Part shown: one piece after another, positions 36,615 to 44,954 of the stretch
Layout: every line of letters begins with the position of its first letter
Position numbering within the stretch: position 1 is the first letter of the stretch
Made by a program: the position numbers and the translations under genes
Notes under the pieces: generated by a model
What the model saw: only the letters and a program-made list of their open reading frames with translations
What the model was told of the DNA's origin: nothing
The model's database searches: none
Source: Psychroflexus halocasei
GTDB lineage: Bacteria; Bacteroidota; Bacteroidia; Flavobacteriales; Flavobacteriaceae
DNA length: 59,241 nucleotides
Assembly: GCF_900107595.1 (NCBI RefSeq)
Contig: NZ_FNQF01000010.1
Span: 1-59,241, forward strand
Reading direction: 5' to 3'

Positions 36615-37238
36615 ATGTACAAAACCATCCTCAAACCCCTTTTCGACTTCCTCGCCGCTTTAGTAGGCTTGGTGCTGCTGAGTCCTATTTTTATCATCGT
36701 TATGATTGGGCTGGCAATTGCCAACAACGGGAAGCCTTTTTTCTTTCAACGACGCCCAGGCAAAAACGAAAGAATTTTTAGTATCATCAAGTTCAAGACG
36801 ATGAACGACAAAAAAGATGCTAAGGGGGAACTTCTTCCAGATGCAGACCGACTCACAGGTATAGGGAGTTTTGTGCGGAAAACAAGTTTAGATGAAATTC
36901 CACAGCTGCTTAATGTACTCAAAGGCGATATGAGCTTGGTTGGGCCAAGGCCATTATTACCTCAGTATTTACCTTTGTATAGTGAAGAACAAAAAAAACG
37001 TCACTGGGTACGTCCTGGGATTACGGGTTGGGCGCAAGTCAATGGAAGGAATGCTATTTCTTGGGAACAAAAGTTTACTTTTGATGTGTGGTATGTCGAT
37101 CATCAAAGCTTCAGTTTAGATTTAAAAATCTTTTTTTTAACAATGAAAAAAGTATTGATTTCTGAAGGAGTCAGTCAAGACGGACAAGCGACAGCTGAAG
37201 CTTTTAAAGGAAATGATAAATTAGATAATAGACATTAG
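36615..37238 (+). CDS. pglC: Undecaprenyl-phosphate sugar-phosphate transferase (PglC-like)
   Basis: A 207-residue small monotopic phosphoglycosyl transferase, which starts repeat-unit assembly by loading the first sugar phosphate on undecaprenyl phosphate at the inner membrane. A hydrophobic re-entrant helix (about 12-35) is followed by KFKTMND (59-65), the catalytic Asp93-Glu94 in [18 protein letters not shown], and GPRP. The short PglC form lacks the WcaJ N-terminal domain. With PglD, PglE and PglF homologues nearby, di-N-acetylbacillosamine phosphate is the likely substrate. Confidence 0.9.
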   Translation: MYKTILKPLFDFLAALVGLVLLSPIFIIVMIGLAIANNGKPFFFQRRPGKNERIFSIIKFKTMNDKKDAKGELLPDADRLTGIGSFVRKTSLDEIPQLLNVLKGDMSLVGPRPLLPQYLPLYSEEQKKRHWVRPGITGWAQVNGRNAISWEQKFTFDVWYVDHQSFSLDLKIFFLTMKKVLISEGVSQDGQATAEAFKGNDKLDNRH

Positions 37239-37862
37239 ATTTTTAGACACTAGAAGCTAGAAATTCAGAATTTAAAATTTTAAATTAAAAATATTTACTG
37301 CCTATAGCATACTGCGTAAAAACGATTTTACTAATCAACGAATTTACAACCTATGAGATTCTGAATAAATCTCTCCTATCGTCGATATTTTCCAGAATGA
37401 CAGATAACTGTCAACCGACAACAGAATTAGTCGTGAGTGGTGAGAAATTGAAATTGAAGCTGAAATTCAAATCGAAAATCGATTGACCATTCCCAACGAA
37501 TGCATAAACCGAATCACCATTCATGAATCACAATTCACAGAGTAACTGAGAATAGATACAAGACATAGGATAGGGAAAACGATTTCACAAATAAACGATT
37601 TTACAAAAAACAGATTACTGACAACAGACAACAGAATTAGTCGTGAGTCAAAAAGTCATGGTTCGTGATTCTTAAGAAATCGAAGTGACAGCTGAGAACG
37701 GAAAACTGAGAACCGATTACTCGACTATTTAAATAAACGATTTCACAAAAAACAGGTTACAGACAACAGACAAAAAAGTAAATCTAAAACTTTGTAAAAT
37801 AATAAAGCACTATCTTCTGCTTCATAAACTTTATATAAGTTTGTAAACCTATTATACCAAAT
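37239..37862. repeat. Gene-free DNA of heptad words with one REP-like repeat
   Basis: At 37232-37290 words TAGACAC, TAGAAGC, TAGAAAT, TCAGAAT, TTAAAAT, TTTAAAT run in period 7. A REP-like unit TGAGATTCTG...CCAGAATGACA occupies 37354-37402. From about 37420 to 37760 degenerate words such as GATTTCA, CAGACAA, CAGAATT and GAATCAC follow. A TAAGTTTG box (37836-37843) resembles the -7 consensus before the next gene. Confidence 0.65.
37836..37843 (+). promoter_or_regulatory. -7 box of the pglD-nagB unit
   Basis: TAAGTTTG fits TAnnTTTG and lies 19 bases before the start codon. No -33 element is obvious. Confidence 0.45.
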
Positions 37863-38471
37863 ATGAAAATCAATTTATTCGGAGCTAGCGGTCATGCTAA
37901 GGTCATTATTGACATTATTAGAAACTGCAACCTAGAAATTAATTATATTTTTGATGATAATGCTGAGATCAAAAATATTCTTGGTTGCAAGGTCAACGCA
38001 AAGTATTCATTAGATGAAGTTTCTTCATCACCTGTCGTCATCAGTATTGGAAACAATCAGATTCGACAAAGGTTGGCTCATCATTTAAATTGTAATTTCT
38101 CAAAAGCTTTAATTCATCCATCAGCAGTCGTTTCTCATGATGCTCAATTAAAGGAAGGAACTGTTGTGATGCCAAATTCAGTGATCAACAATTCCGCTAA
38201 AGTTGGTGCGCATTGTATCATCAACTCAGGAGCAATTATAGAGCATGATTGTCAAATAGGCGATTTTGTGCATGTCTCACCTCAAGCCTCTCTTGGGGGT
38301 CATGTTGAGGTTGGTGAAGGGACACACATTGGTATTGGAGCTTCTGTGATTCAGAATATTAATATCGGAAAAAACTGCATCATTGGAGCTGGCGCTGTCA
38401 TTATTTATGATATCCCAGACGGATCAACTGTCGTTGGTAATCCTGGTCAAATCATCAAGCAAAATAATTAG
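37863..38471 (+). CDS. pglD: UDP-4-amino-sugar N-acetyltransferase (PglD-like)
   Basis: A 202-residue enzyme: N-terminal PglD_N Rossmann-like part (LFGASGHAKVIIDI, 5-18), then hexapeptide repeats from about 85. The acetyl-transfer histidine is in IIEHDCQIGDFVHVSP, and the end is GNPGQ. In bacillosamine synthesis PglD acetylates the C4 amine of UDP-4-amino-4,6-dideoxy-GlcNAc. It is separated from pglC only by repeats and followed by nagB. Confidence 0.85.
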   Translation: MKINLFGASGHAKVIIDIIRNCNLEINYIFDDNAEIKNILGCKVNAKYSLDEVSSSPVVISIGNNQIRQRLAHHLNCNFSKALIHPSAVVSHDAQLKEGTVVMPNSVINNSAKVGAHCIINSGAIIEHDCQIGDFVHVSPQASLGGHVEVGEGTHIGIGASVIQNINIGKNCIIGAGAVIIYDIPDGSTVVGNPGQIIKQNN

Positions 38472-38519
38472 ACCTAAACAACAACCCATCTTAGAATTAA
38501 ACGAATTTCTATTAAAGTT

Positions 38520-39302
38520 ATGACAAACCAATCTCATAAAACATCTGTTACAAATAATCTCAAGCTTTTTAGTGAAGCTCAACAAGCCTCATTATATGTT
38601 GCCCATCAAATCGCAAATCTAATTAATGAAAAAGAAAAACAAGGCAAGCCTGCCGTTTTAGGTTTAGCTACCGGCAATACACCCAAAGGTGTTTATCAAG
38701 AGTTAATTCGTTTGCATCAAAATGAAGCATTGAGCTTCAAAAATGTCATCAGCTTTAACCTTGATGAATATTATCCTATTTTACCAGATGATCAGCAGAG
38801 CTATACTTATTTTATGCGACAGTTTTTATTCAAGCACGTCGATATTAAACCAGAGCATACGCATATTCCACACACTGATTTTTCAGAAGAAGGCATCGCG
38901 CAGTATTGTCAAGAATATGAAGATAAAATTGAAAGTCTTGGCGGTTTAGATTTGCAACTTTTAGGAATTGGCAGAAACGGACACATTGGTTTTAATGAGC
39001 CTGGTTCTAGTTTTGAGTCAAAAACGCGTTTAGTTCATCTAAATTCAGTCACGAGAGAAGATGCAAAAGCAGCCTTCGGATCAATGGATAAAGTACCTCA
39101 AAAAGCGATTAGCATAGGGGTTGATACAATTTCAAAAGCCAAAAAAATAATATTATTAGCCTTAGGTAAAAGGAAATCTGACATCATGAAATTAGCAATT
39201 CATGGCGATGTCACCACTCAAGTTCCTGCATCCATATTACAAACATTACCACAAGCCGAATTCGTTCTCGATCACGGTGCAGCGGGAGAAATTAAAAGCT
39301 AG
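38520..39302 (+). CDS. nagB: Glucosamine-6-phosphate deaminase
   Basis: A 260-residue enzyme interconverting glucosamine-6-phosphate and fructose-6-phosphate plus ammonia. The conserved FNLDEYYPI (about 78-86), LLGIGRNGHIGFNEPGS (about 146-162) and the C-terminal GVDTI block are intact. It lacks the long C-terminal extension common in Bacteroidota NagB. Near amino-sugar genes it could tune the GlcN-6-P supply for UDP-GlcNAc. Confidence 0.93.
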   Translation: MTNQSHKTSVTNNLKLFSEAQQASLYVAHQIANLINEKEKQGKPAVLGLATGNTPKGVYQELIRLHQNEALSFKNVISFNLDEYYPILPDDQQSYTYFMRQFLFKHVDIKPEHTHIPHTDFSEEGIAQYCQEYEDKIESLGGLDLQLLGIGRNGHIGFNEPGSSFESKTRLVHLNSVTREDAKAAFGSMDKVPQKAISIGVDTISKAKKIILLALGKRKSDIMKLAIHGDVTTQVPASILQTLPQAEFVLDHGAAGEIKS

Positions 39303-39401
39303 TCTTAAAACACTAACCTAAAATCTACTGCCTAAAAACCTAAGTTCACAAAACAATTATCACTTTACACAACTTTTTTTAAATTCAATTAAAATTCTGC
39401 A

Positions 39402-39433
39402 TTTGTCAGTTTGAAATTTTTAAACTATTTTTG
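39402..39433 (+). promoter_or_regulatory. Promoter of the T9SS surface protein gene
   Basis: TTTG (39402-39405) and TATTTTTG (39426-39433) are separated by 20 bases, matching the Bacteroidota promoter. The start codon follows 22 bases later. Confidence 0.65.
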
Positions 39434-39455
39434 TATGAATTAATACCAAAAAATT

Positions 39456-42400
39456 ATGAGAATAAAACTACTGCTTCTTACACTAATGTTGTCATTTAGC
39501 ACAATAAACGCTCAGCAAATTACAGAACTTTGGACAAACTATGACGGTCTATGGAGTTCAAGTGATACAAGCATTAACCCAGTTCGCCCAGATGACAGTC
39601 ATGAATTATTGGCTTTTAGATATGGGGCAACAATTTTTTCAACGGGTGTTGATGATTTAACCCTAACAAATAATAGCATAAGCTACACGCCAGAAGTTTA
39701 CCGTGCATTGCCATTAGGTTTTTTACCAACCACAGGAGGTGGCTTTTACTATGTAGGTCTAGGTCAATTAGCAGATGGTATTAATAATGGGACTGATAAC
39801 AGCTCGACTAATCCTTTTAACACGATCACAAATGGAAATCAGGTTGCAAATTTTTTAACCGATGGTATTAACGGACTGGATCTTGGAACTAATATTACAA
39901 ATATTCCACAAAGTACAATAACGAGATTTTCATTGAGCTCAAACGGAATTTCACTTTCTAGGATTGATGATAATATTCCGGATATTATCGTTTCTCAAAC
40001 AGCTTTACCTTCTGGTGGGAGTGGTTTTGATAGACTTTTTTTTGTAGATAGTTCGGGATCAGTGGTCGGTAATGTTGTAACCATAAACTTCGCATCTTCT
40101 ACTGAGCCAGCTTTAGGAAATTGGAATCCAGACTTCTATAATTTTAATTCTACAGGTAATTCTGGATATACACTTACAAATGGAACAAGATCTATTCATT
40201 TAAAAGCGATTGAAATTACAGCCTTTGGTATTGGTGATACAAATTACCAAGATGCAGTAGAGTTAAGATATGAGCCCCGTGGCTCTTCGGATCCATCTTT
40301 CATTGCTTTTAATGAACCTTCTTTAGGTGTCGCTTCACAGCTTAACGTTTTAACACAGCCAACAAGTCAAAATTGCGATGGGACTTTGCTAAGCGATATT
40401 ACTGTTCAGCTTGAAGATGATAATGGTGCTGCCGTTCCGCAAGATAATATTGCAATTACGGCAAGCTTGTATTCTGGTCCAGGAGAGTTACTCGGAACAC
40501 TAACTAAACTAACAAACACTATCGGTGTGGCAACCTTTGATGATTTATCTTTTTCAATAGGAACTGCACATAGAATTGAATTTAACTATGCTTCTTTAAA
40601 TTCAGCAGTGTCTGATGTTATTGAGGCCGCAACAGGTTGTACGGATTTCGTTTGGAATGGTAATACTGATTCTCAATGGAATGTTGCGACAAACTGGACA
40701 CCTAATGGTGTGCCTAATGGAAATAATAAAGTAACGATTCCTAATAGCCGACCAAATTACCCAATTTTAACAGCAGATGCAGGTGCAGGTGAGTTGGTGA
40801 TGAGCTCAAATGCAACCATCAATGTTAACGGGTATCTATTTGCTATTAATGGTGATATGTTAACTGATGTTGGTGCAAAAATCGATGCAAGTTCGCCTAA
40901 TTCAACTTTGCACATGTCTTCAAATACGCTACAAAATATACCAGCAGATTTATTAGAAACATCCGTTGCTAACTTTGTTGTAGAAAATGAAATAGGAGTG
41001 ACCTTAAATTCAAAAATGGACATAACTGAAAGCTTATCTTCTTTAGAAGGAGCAATAACCACTGGAGGTTTTATAACGATGAAATGTTCATTTAGCTCAC
41101 CATCATCAGCTGCAGTTATTAAGCAAGTTAAAGGAAGTATTTCAGGAAATATTACAACAGAACAGTGTTTCCCTGAAAAAAGGGCTTTCAGAATGTTGTC
41201 TCCATCTGTAACAACTTTAACAAGCATTCGCGAAAATTGGCAAGAAAACCCAACTGATTATCTCGATGCTTCGCCTAATGGTTTTGGAACACATATTACA
41301 GGTGTAGAGCCAGGGTCATCTTATGCTTCAGTGTCTCAAGATGGTAATAATGGTTTTGATTATAACCCGTCTGGTAATCCTTCTATTTTCATTTTTGATA
41401 ATGCAACTCAATCTTGGGAAATACAGCCTAACACGACAACAAATTTAGTTGCTGGTCAGCCATACCGATTAATGATTAGAGGTGATAGAACAATTGATAT
41501 CACAAGTAATGCAACACAATCAACCGATACGCGTTTAAGAGAAACTGGAGTCGTTGAAACAGGAGTACAAACCATCACTGGTCTTAATTCAACTTTTGAA
41601 GCTTTCAATTTTGTCGGAAATCCTTATCATGCACAAGTTGATTTAAATACTGTTTTAAATAACTCAACTAACGTTAATGCTGGAGTCGTTTATTTCTGGG
41701 ATCCAACAATAAATACCCGTGGAGGTTATGTTACCGTTGACCTTCCTGACGGTATTAACTCAGTAGGGTCAGATGCTACAAATATATTACAAGTGAAACA
41801 AGCTGTTTTTGTTTTAACGAATAACCAAGGTATTGCACCATTTGTAGTTTTTGAAGAAACTGATAAAATTGAAAGTAACACTCAGTTAAGTGTTTTTTCT
41901 GAAGAAGGCGGAATCAATAGATCAAGCTATATCAATGTTCAATTATTTTCTGATGAAGCTTTAAATAATTCTGAAAAGCCTTATGATGGAATCAGAATAA
42001 ATTTTAGCGATAAATTTTCTAACACGATTGAAGATGATTATGCTAAAATGGGGAACCTTGATGAAAATTTGACCAGACTTAATGACAACTATTACTTGGC
42101 AATTGAATACAGAGAAATGCCTGTTCATGAAGAAGTTTTAGATTTGTTTGTAAACAATTACAGAACTTTAGATTATAGTTTCGTTATCGAAAGCGAAGGT
42201 GATTTAGATAAAGATACTTATTTAGTTGATGAATACTTAGATGAAGAAATTGAAATAACTTCTTCATATTTTGCACACGCATTTTCTGTTAATCCTAATA
42301 TTGCAGAAAGTATTGATGCAAGTCGTTTTAAATTAAAATTTAAAAATGTCACTTTAGGAACAGAAAACCCTGATAAAATTGATTTAAAAATCTATCCTAA

Positions 42401-42623
42401 CCCAGTTGCTTCAAACAGCTTTGAAATACAAGGATTAAACCCTAGCACAGATACTGAAATTATTATTTATGATAATTTAGGAAGAGAAGTATTTAAACAT
42501 ACTGCTCAAAATCAATCTAAAGTTGAATTAAATAAAATTAAACTAGAGACAGGTATTTATTTTGTAAAAGTGATTGATATGGAATCATCTAGAAGCCAAT
42601 CATTAAAATTAATTGTTGAATAA
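39456..42623 (+). CDS. Large T9SS type A secreted surface protein
   Basis: A 1055-residue protein with a signal peptide (cleavage near Ala-Gln, residues 19-20) and a C-terminal type A sorting domain of about 75 residues: KIYPNPVASNSFEI, IIYDNLGREVF, TGIYFVKVID, ending LKLIVE. The T9SS would export it and the PorU machinery attach it to surface polysaccharide. The middle is low-complexity and beta-rich, with an Ig-like segment (about 300-390) and a segment with WNVATNWTPNGVP repeated-strand pattern. No catalytic domain is seen; adhesion or matrix roles are possible. It has its own promoter and terminator and is unrelated to its sugar-gene neighbours except by context. Confidence 0.9.
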   Translation: MRIKLLLLTLMLSFSTINAQQITELWTNYDGLWSSSDTSINPVRPDDSHELLAFRYGATIFSTGVDDLTLTNNSISYTPEVYRALPLGFLPTTGGGFYYVGLGQLADGINNGTDNSSTNPFNTITNGNQVANFLTDGINGLDLGTNITNIPQSTITRFSLSSNGISLSRIDDNIPDIIVSQTALPSGGSGFDRLFFVDSSGSVVGNVVTINFASSTEPALGNWNPDFYNFNSTGNSGYTLTNGTRSIHLKAIEITAFGIGDTNYQDAVELRYEPRGSSDPSFIAFNEPSLGVASQLNVLTQPTSQNCDGTLLSDITVQLEDDNGAAVPQDNIAITASLYSGPGELLGTLTKLTNTIGVATFDDLSFSIGTAHRIEFNYASLNSAVSDVIEAATGCTDFVWNGNTDSQWNVATNWTPNGVPNGNNKVTIPNSRPNYPILTADAGAGELVMSSNATINVNGYLFAINGDMLTDVGAKIDASSPNSTLHMSSNTLQNIPADLLETSVANFVVENEIGVTLNSKMDITESLSSLEGAITTGGFITMKCSFSSPSSAAVIKQVKGSISGNITTEQCFPEKRAFRMLSPSVTTLTSIRENWQENPTDYLDASPNGFGTHITGVEPGSSYASVSQDGNNGFDYNPSGNPSIFIFDNATQSWEIQPNTTTNLVAGQPYRLMIRGDRTIDITSNATQSTDTRLRETGVVETGVQTITGLNSTFEAFNFVGNPYHAQVDLNTVLNNSTNVNAGVVYFWDPTINTRGGYVTVDLPDGINSVGSDATNILQVKQAVFVLTNNQGIAPFVVFEETDKIESNTQLSVFSEEGGINRSSYINVQLFSDEALNNSEKPYDGIRINFSDKFSNTIEDDYAKMGNLDENLTRLNDNYYLAIEYREMPVHEEVLDLFVNNYRTLDYSFVIESEGDLDKDTYLVDEYLDEEIEITSSYFAHAFSVNPNIAESIDASRFKLKFKNVTLGTENPDKIDLKIYPNPVASNSFEIQGLNPSTDTEIIIYDNLGREVFKHTAQNQSKVELNKIKLETGIYFVKVIDMESSRSQSLKLIVE

Positions 42624-42672
42624 TTACGTGTTACGATAATTGTTTTAGAATCAAAAATTTAGTTTTAAAAAA

Positions 42673-42710
42673 GTCCTTTCACCTCATCAAAGTGAAAGGA
42701 TTTTTCTTTT
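42673..42710 (+). terminator. Terminator after the T9SS surface protein
   Basis: Stem TCCTTTCAC/GTGAAAGGA with a 9-base loop and a T-rich tail. Confidence 0.85.
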
Positions 42711-43120
42711 GCAGTCAATTTATTTTATAATTTATAGAATTATCAAAATTGACCTTACCAAAACAGATGTTTTTTAGTCATTAATTTAGTAGATAGTAAT
42801 TAGTAGTGAGAGGTGAGAAATTGAAATTGAATCTGAAGCTGATCATAGACGATGAGATACAAGATTTTAGACACTATACTCTAAATCCAACATCTATTAT
42901 CTAGCATCTATTGTCTAACATCTGAAACCTAAAACCTTCTCAGTTTGAGTGCGCGTTGTTTAAGCGTGTATCGAGAACAAATGTCAGCAGTGTATAGTCG
43001 TTAGAGGTTGGAAATTCAAAATTTCTAAAGTGATTACACCATTATACGAATACACGATTACACGATCAACGAAAAACTAAAAACGAAAAACAAAAAACCT
43101 CGATTCAACCTTATATTTCT
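42711..43120. repeat. Gene-free DNA with heptad words
   Basis: From about 42860 words such as TAGACAC, TATACTC, TAAATCC, AACATCT, ATTATCT, AGCATCT, ATTGTCT, AACATCT run in period 7; later ACACCAT-TATACGA-ATACACG-ATTACACG words appear (43030-43080). No coding frame. Confidence 0.6.
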
Positions 43121-43128
43121 TATTTTTG
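43121..43128 (+). promoter_or_regulatory. -7 box of the pglE-like gene
   Basis: TATTTTTG fits TAnnTTTG, 45 bases before the start codon. Confidence 0.5.
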
Positions 43129-43173
43129 CGTCAATCTTAATAAACCGATTTACTTCATCAATCCATTGAAATT

Positions 43174-44313
43174 ATGAACGAAAAAATATGGCTTTCTTCG
43201 CCACACATGGGGACAAAAGAGCAAGAATACGTTAATGAAGCATTCGAAACCAATTGGATCGCCCCTCTCGGCCCACATGTCAATAATTTTGAGAAAGAAC
43301 TTTCCAGTTATATAGATAAAAATAAACACACAGCTGCTTTAAGCTCAGGTACATCAGCAATTCATTTAGCCTTAATACTGGCTGGTGTTCAAAGAGATGA
43401 TTTTGTTATTTGTCAATCCATGACGTTCTCAGCTTCTGCAAATCCGATTATCTATCAAGGAGCGCATCCTGTTTTTGTGGATAGCGAAAAGGAAACTTGG
43501 AATATTTGTCCTGTTCATTTAGAAAAAGCCATTAAAGGCACGATTGATAAACATGGCAAGAAACCTAAAGCGATTATTGGCGTTCATTTGTACGGAATGC
43601 CTTACAAAGTTGATGAGGTCAATGCGATTGCAAAAAAATACGATATTCCTGTTATTGAAGATGCAGCAGAAGCTTTAGGCAGTTTGTATAAAAATAAACA
43701 TTGCGCAAGCTTAGGGAATTATGGAATTTTGTCTTTTAACGGAAATAAAATTATCACAACTTCAGGAGGTGGCGCTTTGGTGTGTCAAAATGAAGAAAAG
43801 AAACAAAAAGCAATTTTTCTATCAACTCAAGCTCGGGATGATGCGCCACATTACCAACACTCTGAACTTGGTTTTAATTACCGCTTATCAAATGTTGCTG
43901 CCGGAATTGGTCGCGGTCAATTAGAAGTGATTGAAGATAGAGTAGAAGCAAGACGTTCAAACTATGAGTTCTATCGAGAAGAATTTTCTAATCTTGATGG
44001 TTTTGAATTTTTAGAAGAACCAAAGAATCTTAAAAGTAACCGTTGGTTGTCAACAGTTCTAATTCATCCAGAAAAAACAGGTGTCACAAGAGAGGATATA
44101 CGTTTAGCATTGTTAAAAGAAAATATAGAAACCCGTCCTTTATGGAAACCAATGCATTTGCAACCATTTTTTAAAGCAGCCGATTATTATGGTGATGATG
44201 TTGCCGAAACACTTTTTGAAAAAGGTTTGTGTCTGCCAAGTGGCTCTAACTTGTCTCAAAAAGATTTAGATAGAGTGAAGAGAGCAGTTCTTGAGGTTGT
44301 CAAGGAACGTTAG
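43174..44313 (+). CDS. pglE: UDP-4-keto-sugar aminotransferase (PglE-like)
   Basis: A 379-residue DegT family PLP enzyme. The opening IWLSSPHMGTKEQEYVNEAF, ALSSGTSAIHLAL, EDAAEALGS and FNGNKIITTSGGG (PLP Lys192) fit the PglE/EpsN branch, which aminates C4 of UDP-4-keto-6-deoxy-GlcNAc. The dehydratase making this substrate (44955) is the next gene, and the acetyltransferase acting afterwards is pglD at 37863. It has its own promoter and is surrounded by repeat tracts. Confidence 0.88.
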   Translation: MNEKIWLSSPHMGTKEQEYVNEAFETNWIAPLGPHVNNFEKELSSYIDKNKHTAALSSGTSAIHLALILAGVQRDDFVICQSMTFSASANPIIYQGAHPVFVDSEKETWNICPVHLEKAIKGTIDKHGKKPKAIIGVHLYGMPYKVDEVNAIAKKYDIPVIEDAAEALGSLYKNKHCASLGNYGILSFNGNKIITTSGGGALVCQNEEKKQKAIFLSTQARDDAPHYQHSELGFNYRLSNVAAGIGRGQLEVIEDRVEARRSNYEFYREEFSNLDGFEFLEEPKNLKSNRWLSTVLIHPEKTGVTREDIRLALLKENIETRPLWKPMHLQPFFKAADYYGDDVAETLFEKGLCLPSGSNLSQKDLDRVKRAVLEVVKER

Positions 44314-44453
44314 TAACAAGTATCAAGTAGTGAGTATTGAGTAACTGAGAACCGGTTAGTCGATTAAACGAAAAAACTAGATCTTAGACAATAGATGCAA
44401 GATATAGGAAATAAGAAACCGAACTTGAAGTCGAATCTGAAATTGAGTAGTAA
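44314..44453. repeat. Repeat-derived DNA shared with 48480-48540
   Basis: The segment TTAGACAATAGATGCAAGAT (44384-44403), with the following GAAACCGAACTTGAA..., recurs at 48484-48530. There is no coding frame. Confidence 0.55.
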
Positions 44454-44605
44454 CTGTCAGTTCGAGTATTTTTTCGTAGTGATAACGGAGAAAACAATGT
44501 ATCGAGAACAGAATTTTCCTCATAATGCTCTCTATACAACGCATTGAGAAAATTAAAGTCATTTAAAATGCCTTATTTTCTAACAATGCCCACTCGAACT
44601 GACAG
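44454..44605. repeat. MITE-like element with 14-bp terminal inverted repeats
   Basis: CTGTCAGTTCGAGT (44454-44467) and its exact reverse complement ACTCGAACTGACAG (44592-44605) bound a 152-base unit with no gene. Its left half recurs at 48541-48601 without the right end. Confidence 0.75.
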
Positions 44606-44621
44606 CACTTGTTTTAAGTTA

Positions 44622-44669
44622 TGAGATTCTGATCTGCGATCCCGAAACTTCAGGTCGGGGCAGAATGAC
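44622..44669. repeat. REP-like palindromic repeat
   Basis: TGAGATTCTGAT at the left, CAGAATGAC at the right, and an inner palindrome around CCCGAAACTTCAGGTCGGGG. Confidence 0.7.
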
Positions 44670-44689
44670 GGATGTTTTGCGAAGCACAA

Positions 44690-44875
44690 AAACCGAATCA
44701 CGGTAAACTGACAATCGAAAACCGACTACACGGATAGTCAAATAAACAAATACATGGAAAACTATAAACGATCAACTAACAACTGACAACAGAAAACCGA
44801 CTACCGACTACCGACTACCGACTACCGACTACCGACTACCGACTACCGACTACCGACTACCGACTACCGACTACC
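44690..44875. repeat. Heptad tract with ten exact CTACCGA copies
   Basis: Degenerate words (GAATCAC, GACAATC, GAAAACC) lead into ten perfect tandem copies of CTACCGA (44801-44870), ending in CTACCCA just before the promoter of the next gene. Confidence 0.9.
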
Positions 44876-44896
44876 CAAAACTGATTCGTCAAAAAA

Positions 44897-44927
44897 TTGA
44901 TTGTTTATTAAAAATAACTTAATTTCG
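44897..44927 (+). promoter_or_regulatory. Promoter of the pglF-like gene
   Basis: TTG (44897-44899), a 20-base spacer and TAATTTCG (44920-44927), a near match to TAnnTTTG. The same TTG-N19-TAATTTCG arrangement precedes the wzm gene. It makes a TTG codon at 44901 an unlikely start, so GTG 44955 is preferred. Confidence 0.6.
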
Positions 44928-44954
44928 CATATAACTAATCCTAACATCTATCCT

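Noticed and set aside
40757-41227. A 156-codon frame antisense to the T9SS surface protein gene
   Set aside because: It lies wholly inside a well-supported gene on the other strand and looks like a by-product of its biased codons.
44801-44870. CRISPR array
   Set aside because: Units are 7 bases with no spacers, and no cas genes are present; the same holds for the other heptad tracts.
44901-44954. Upstream TTG start for the pglF-like gene
   Set aside because: It overlaps the predicted promoter; the GTG at 44955 follows the expected transcription start.
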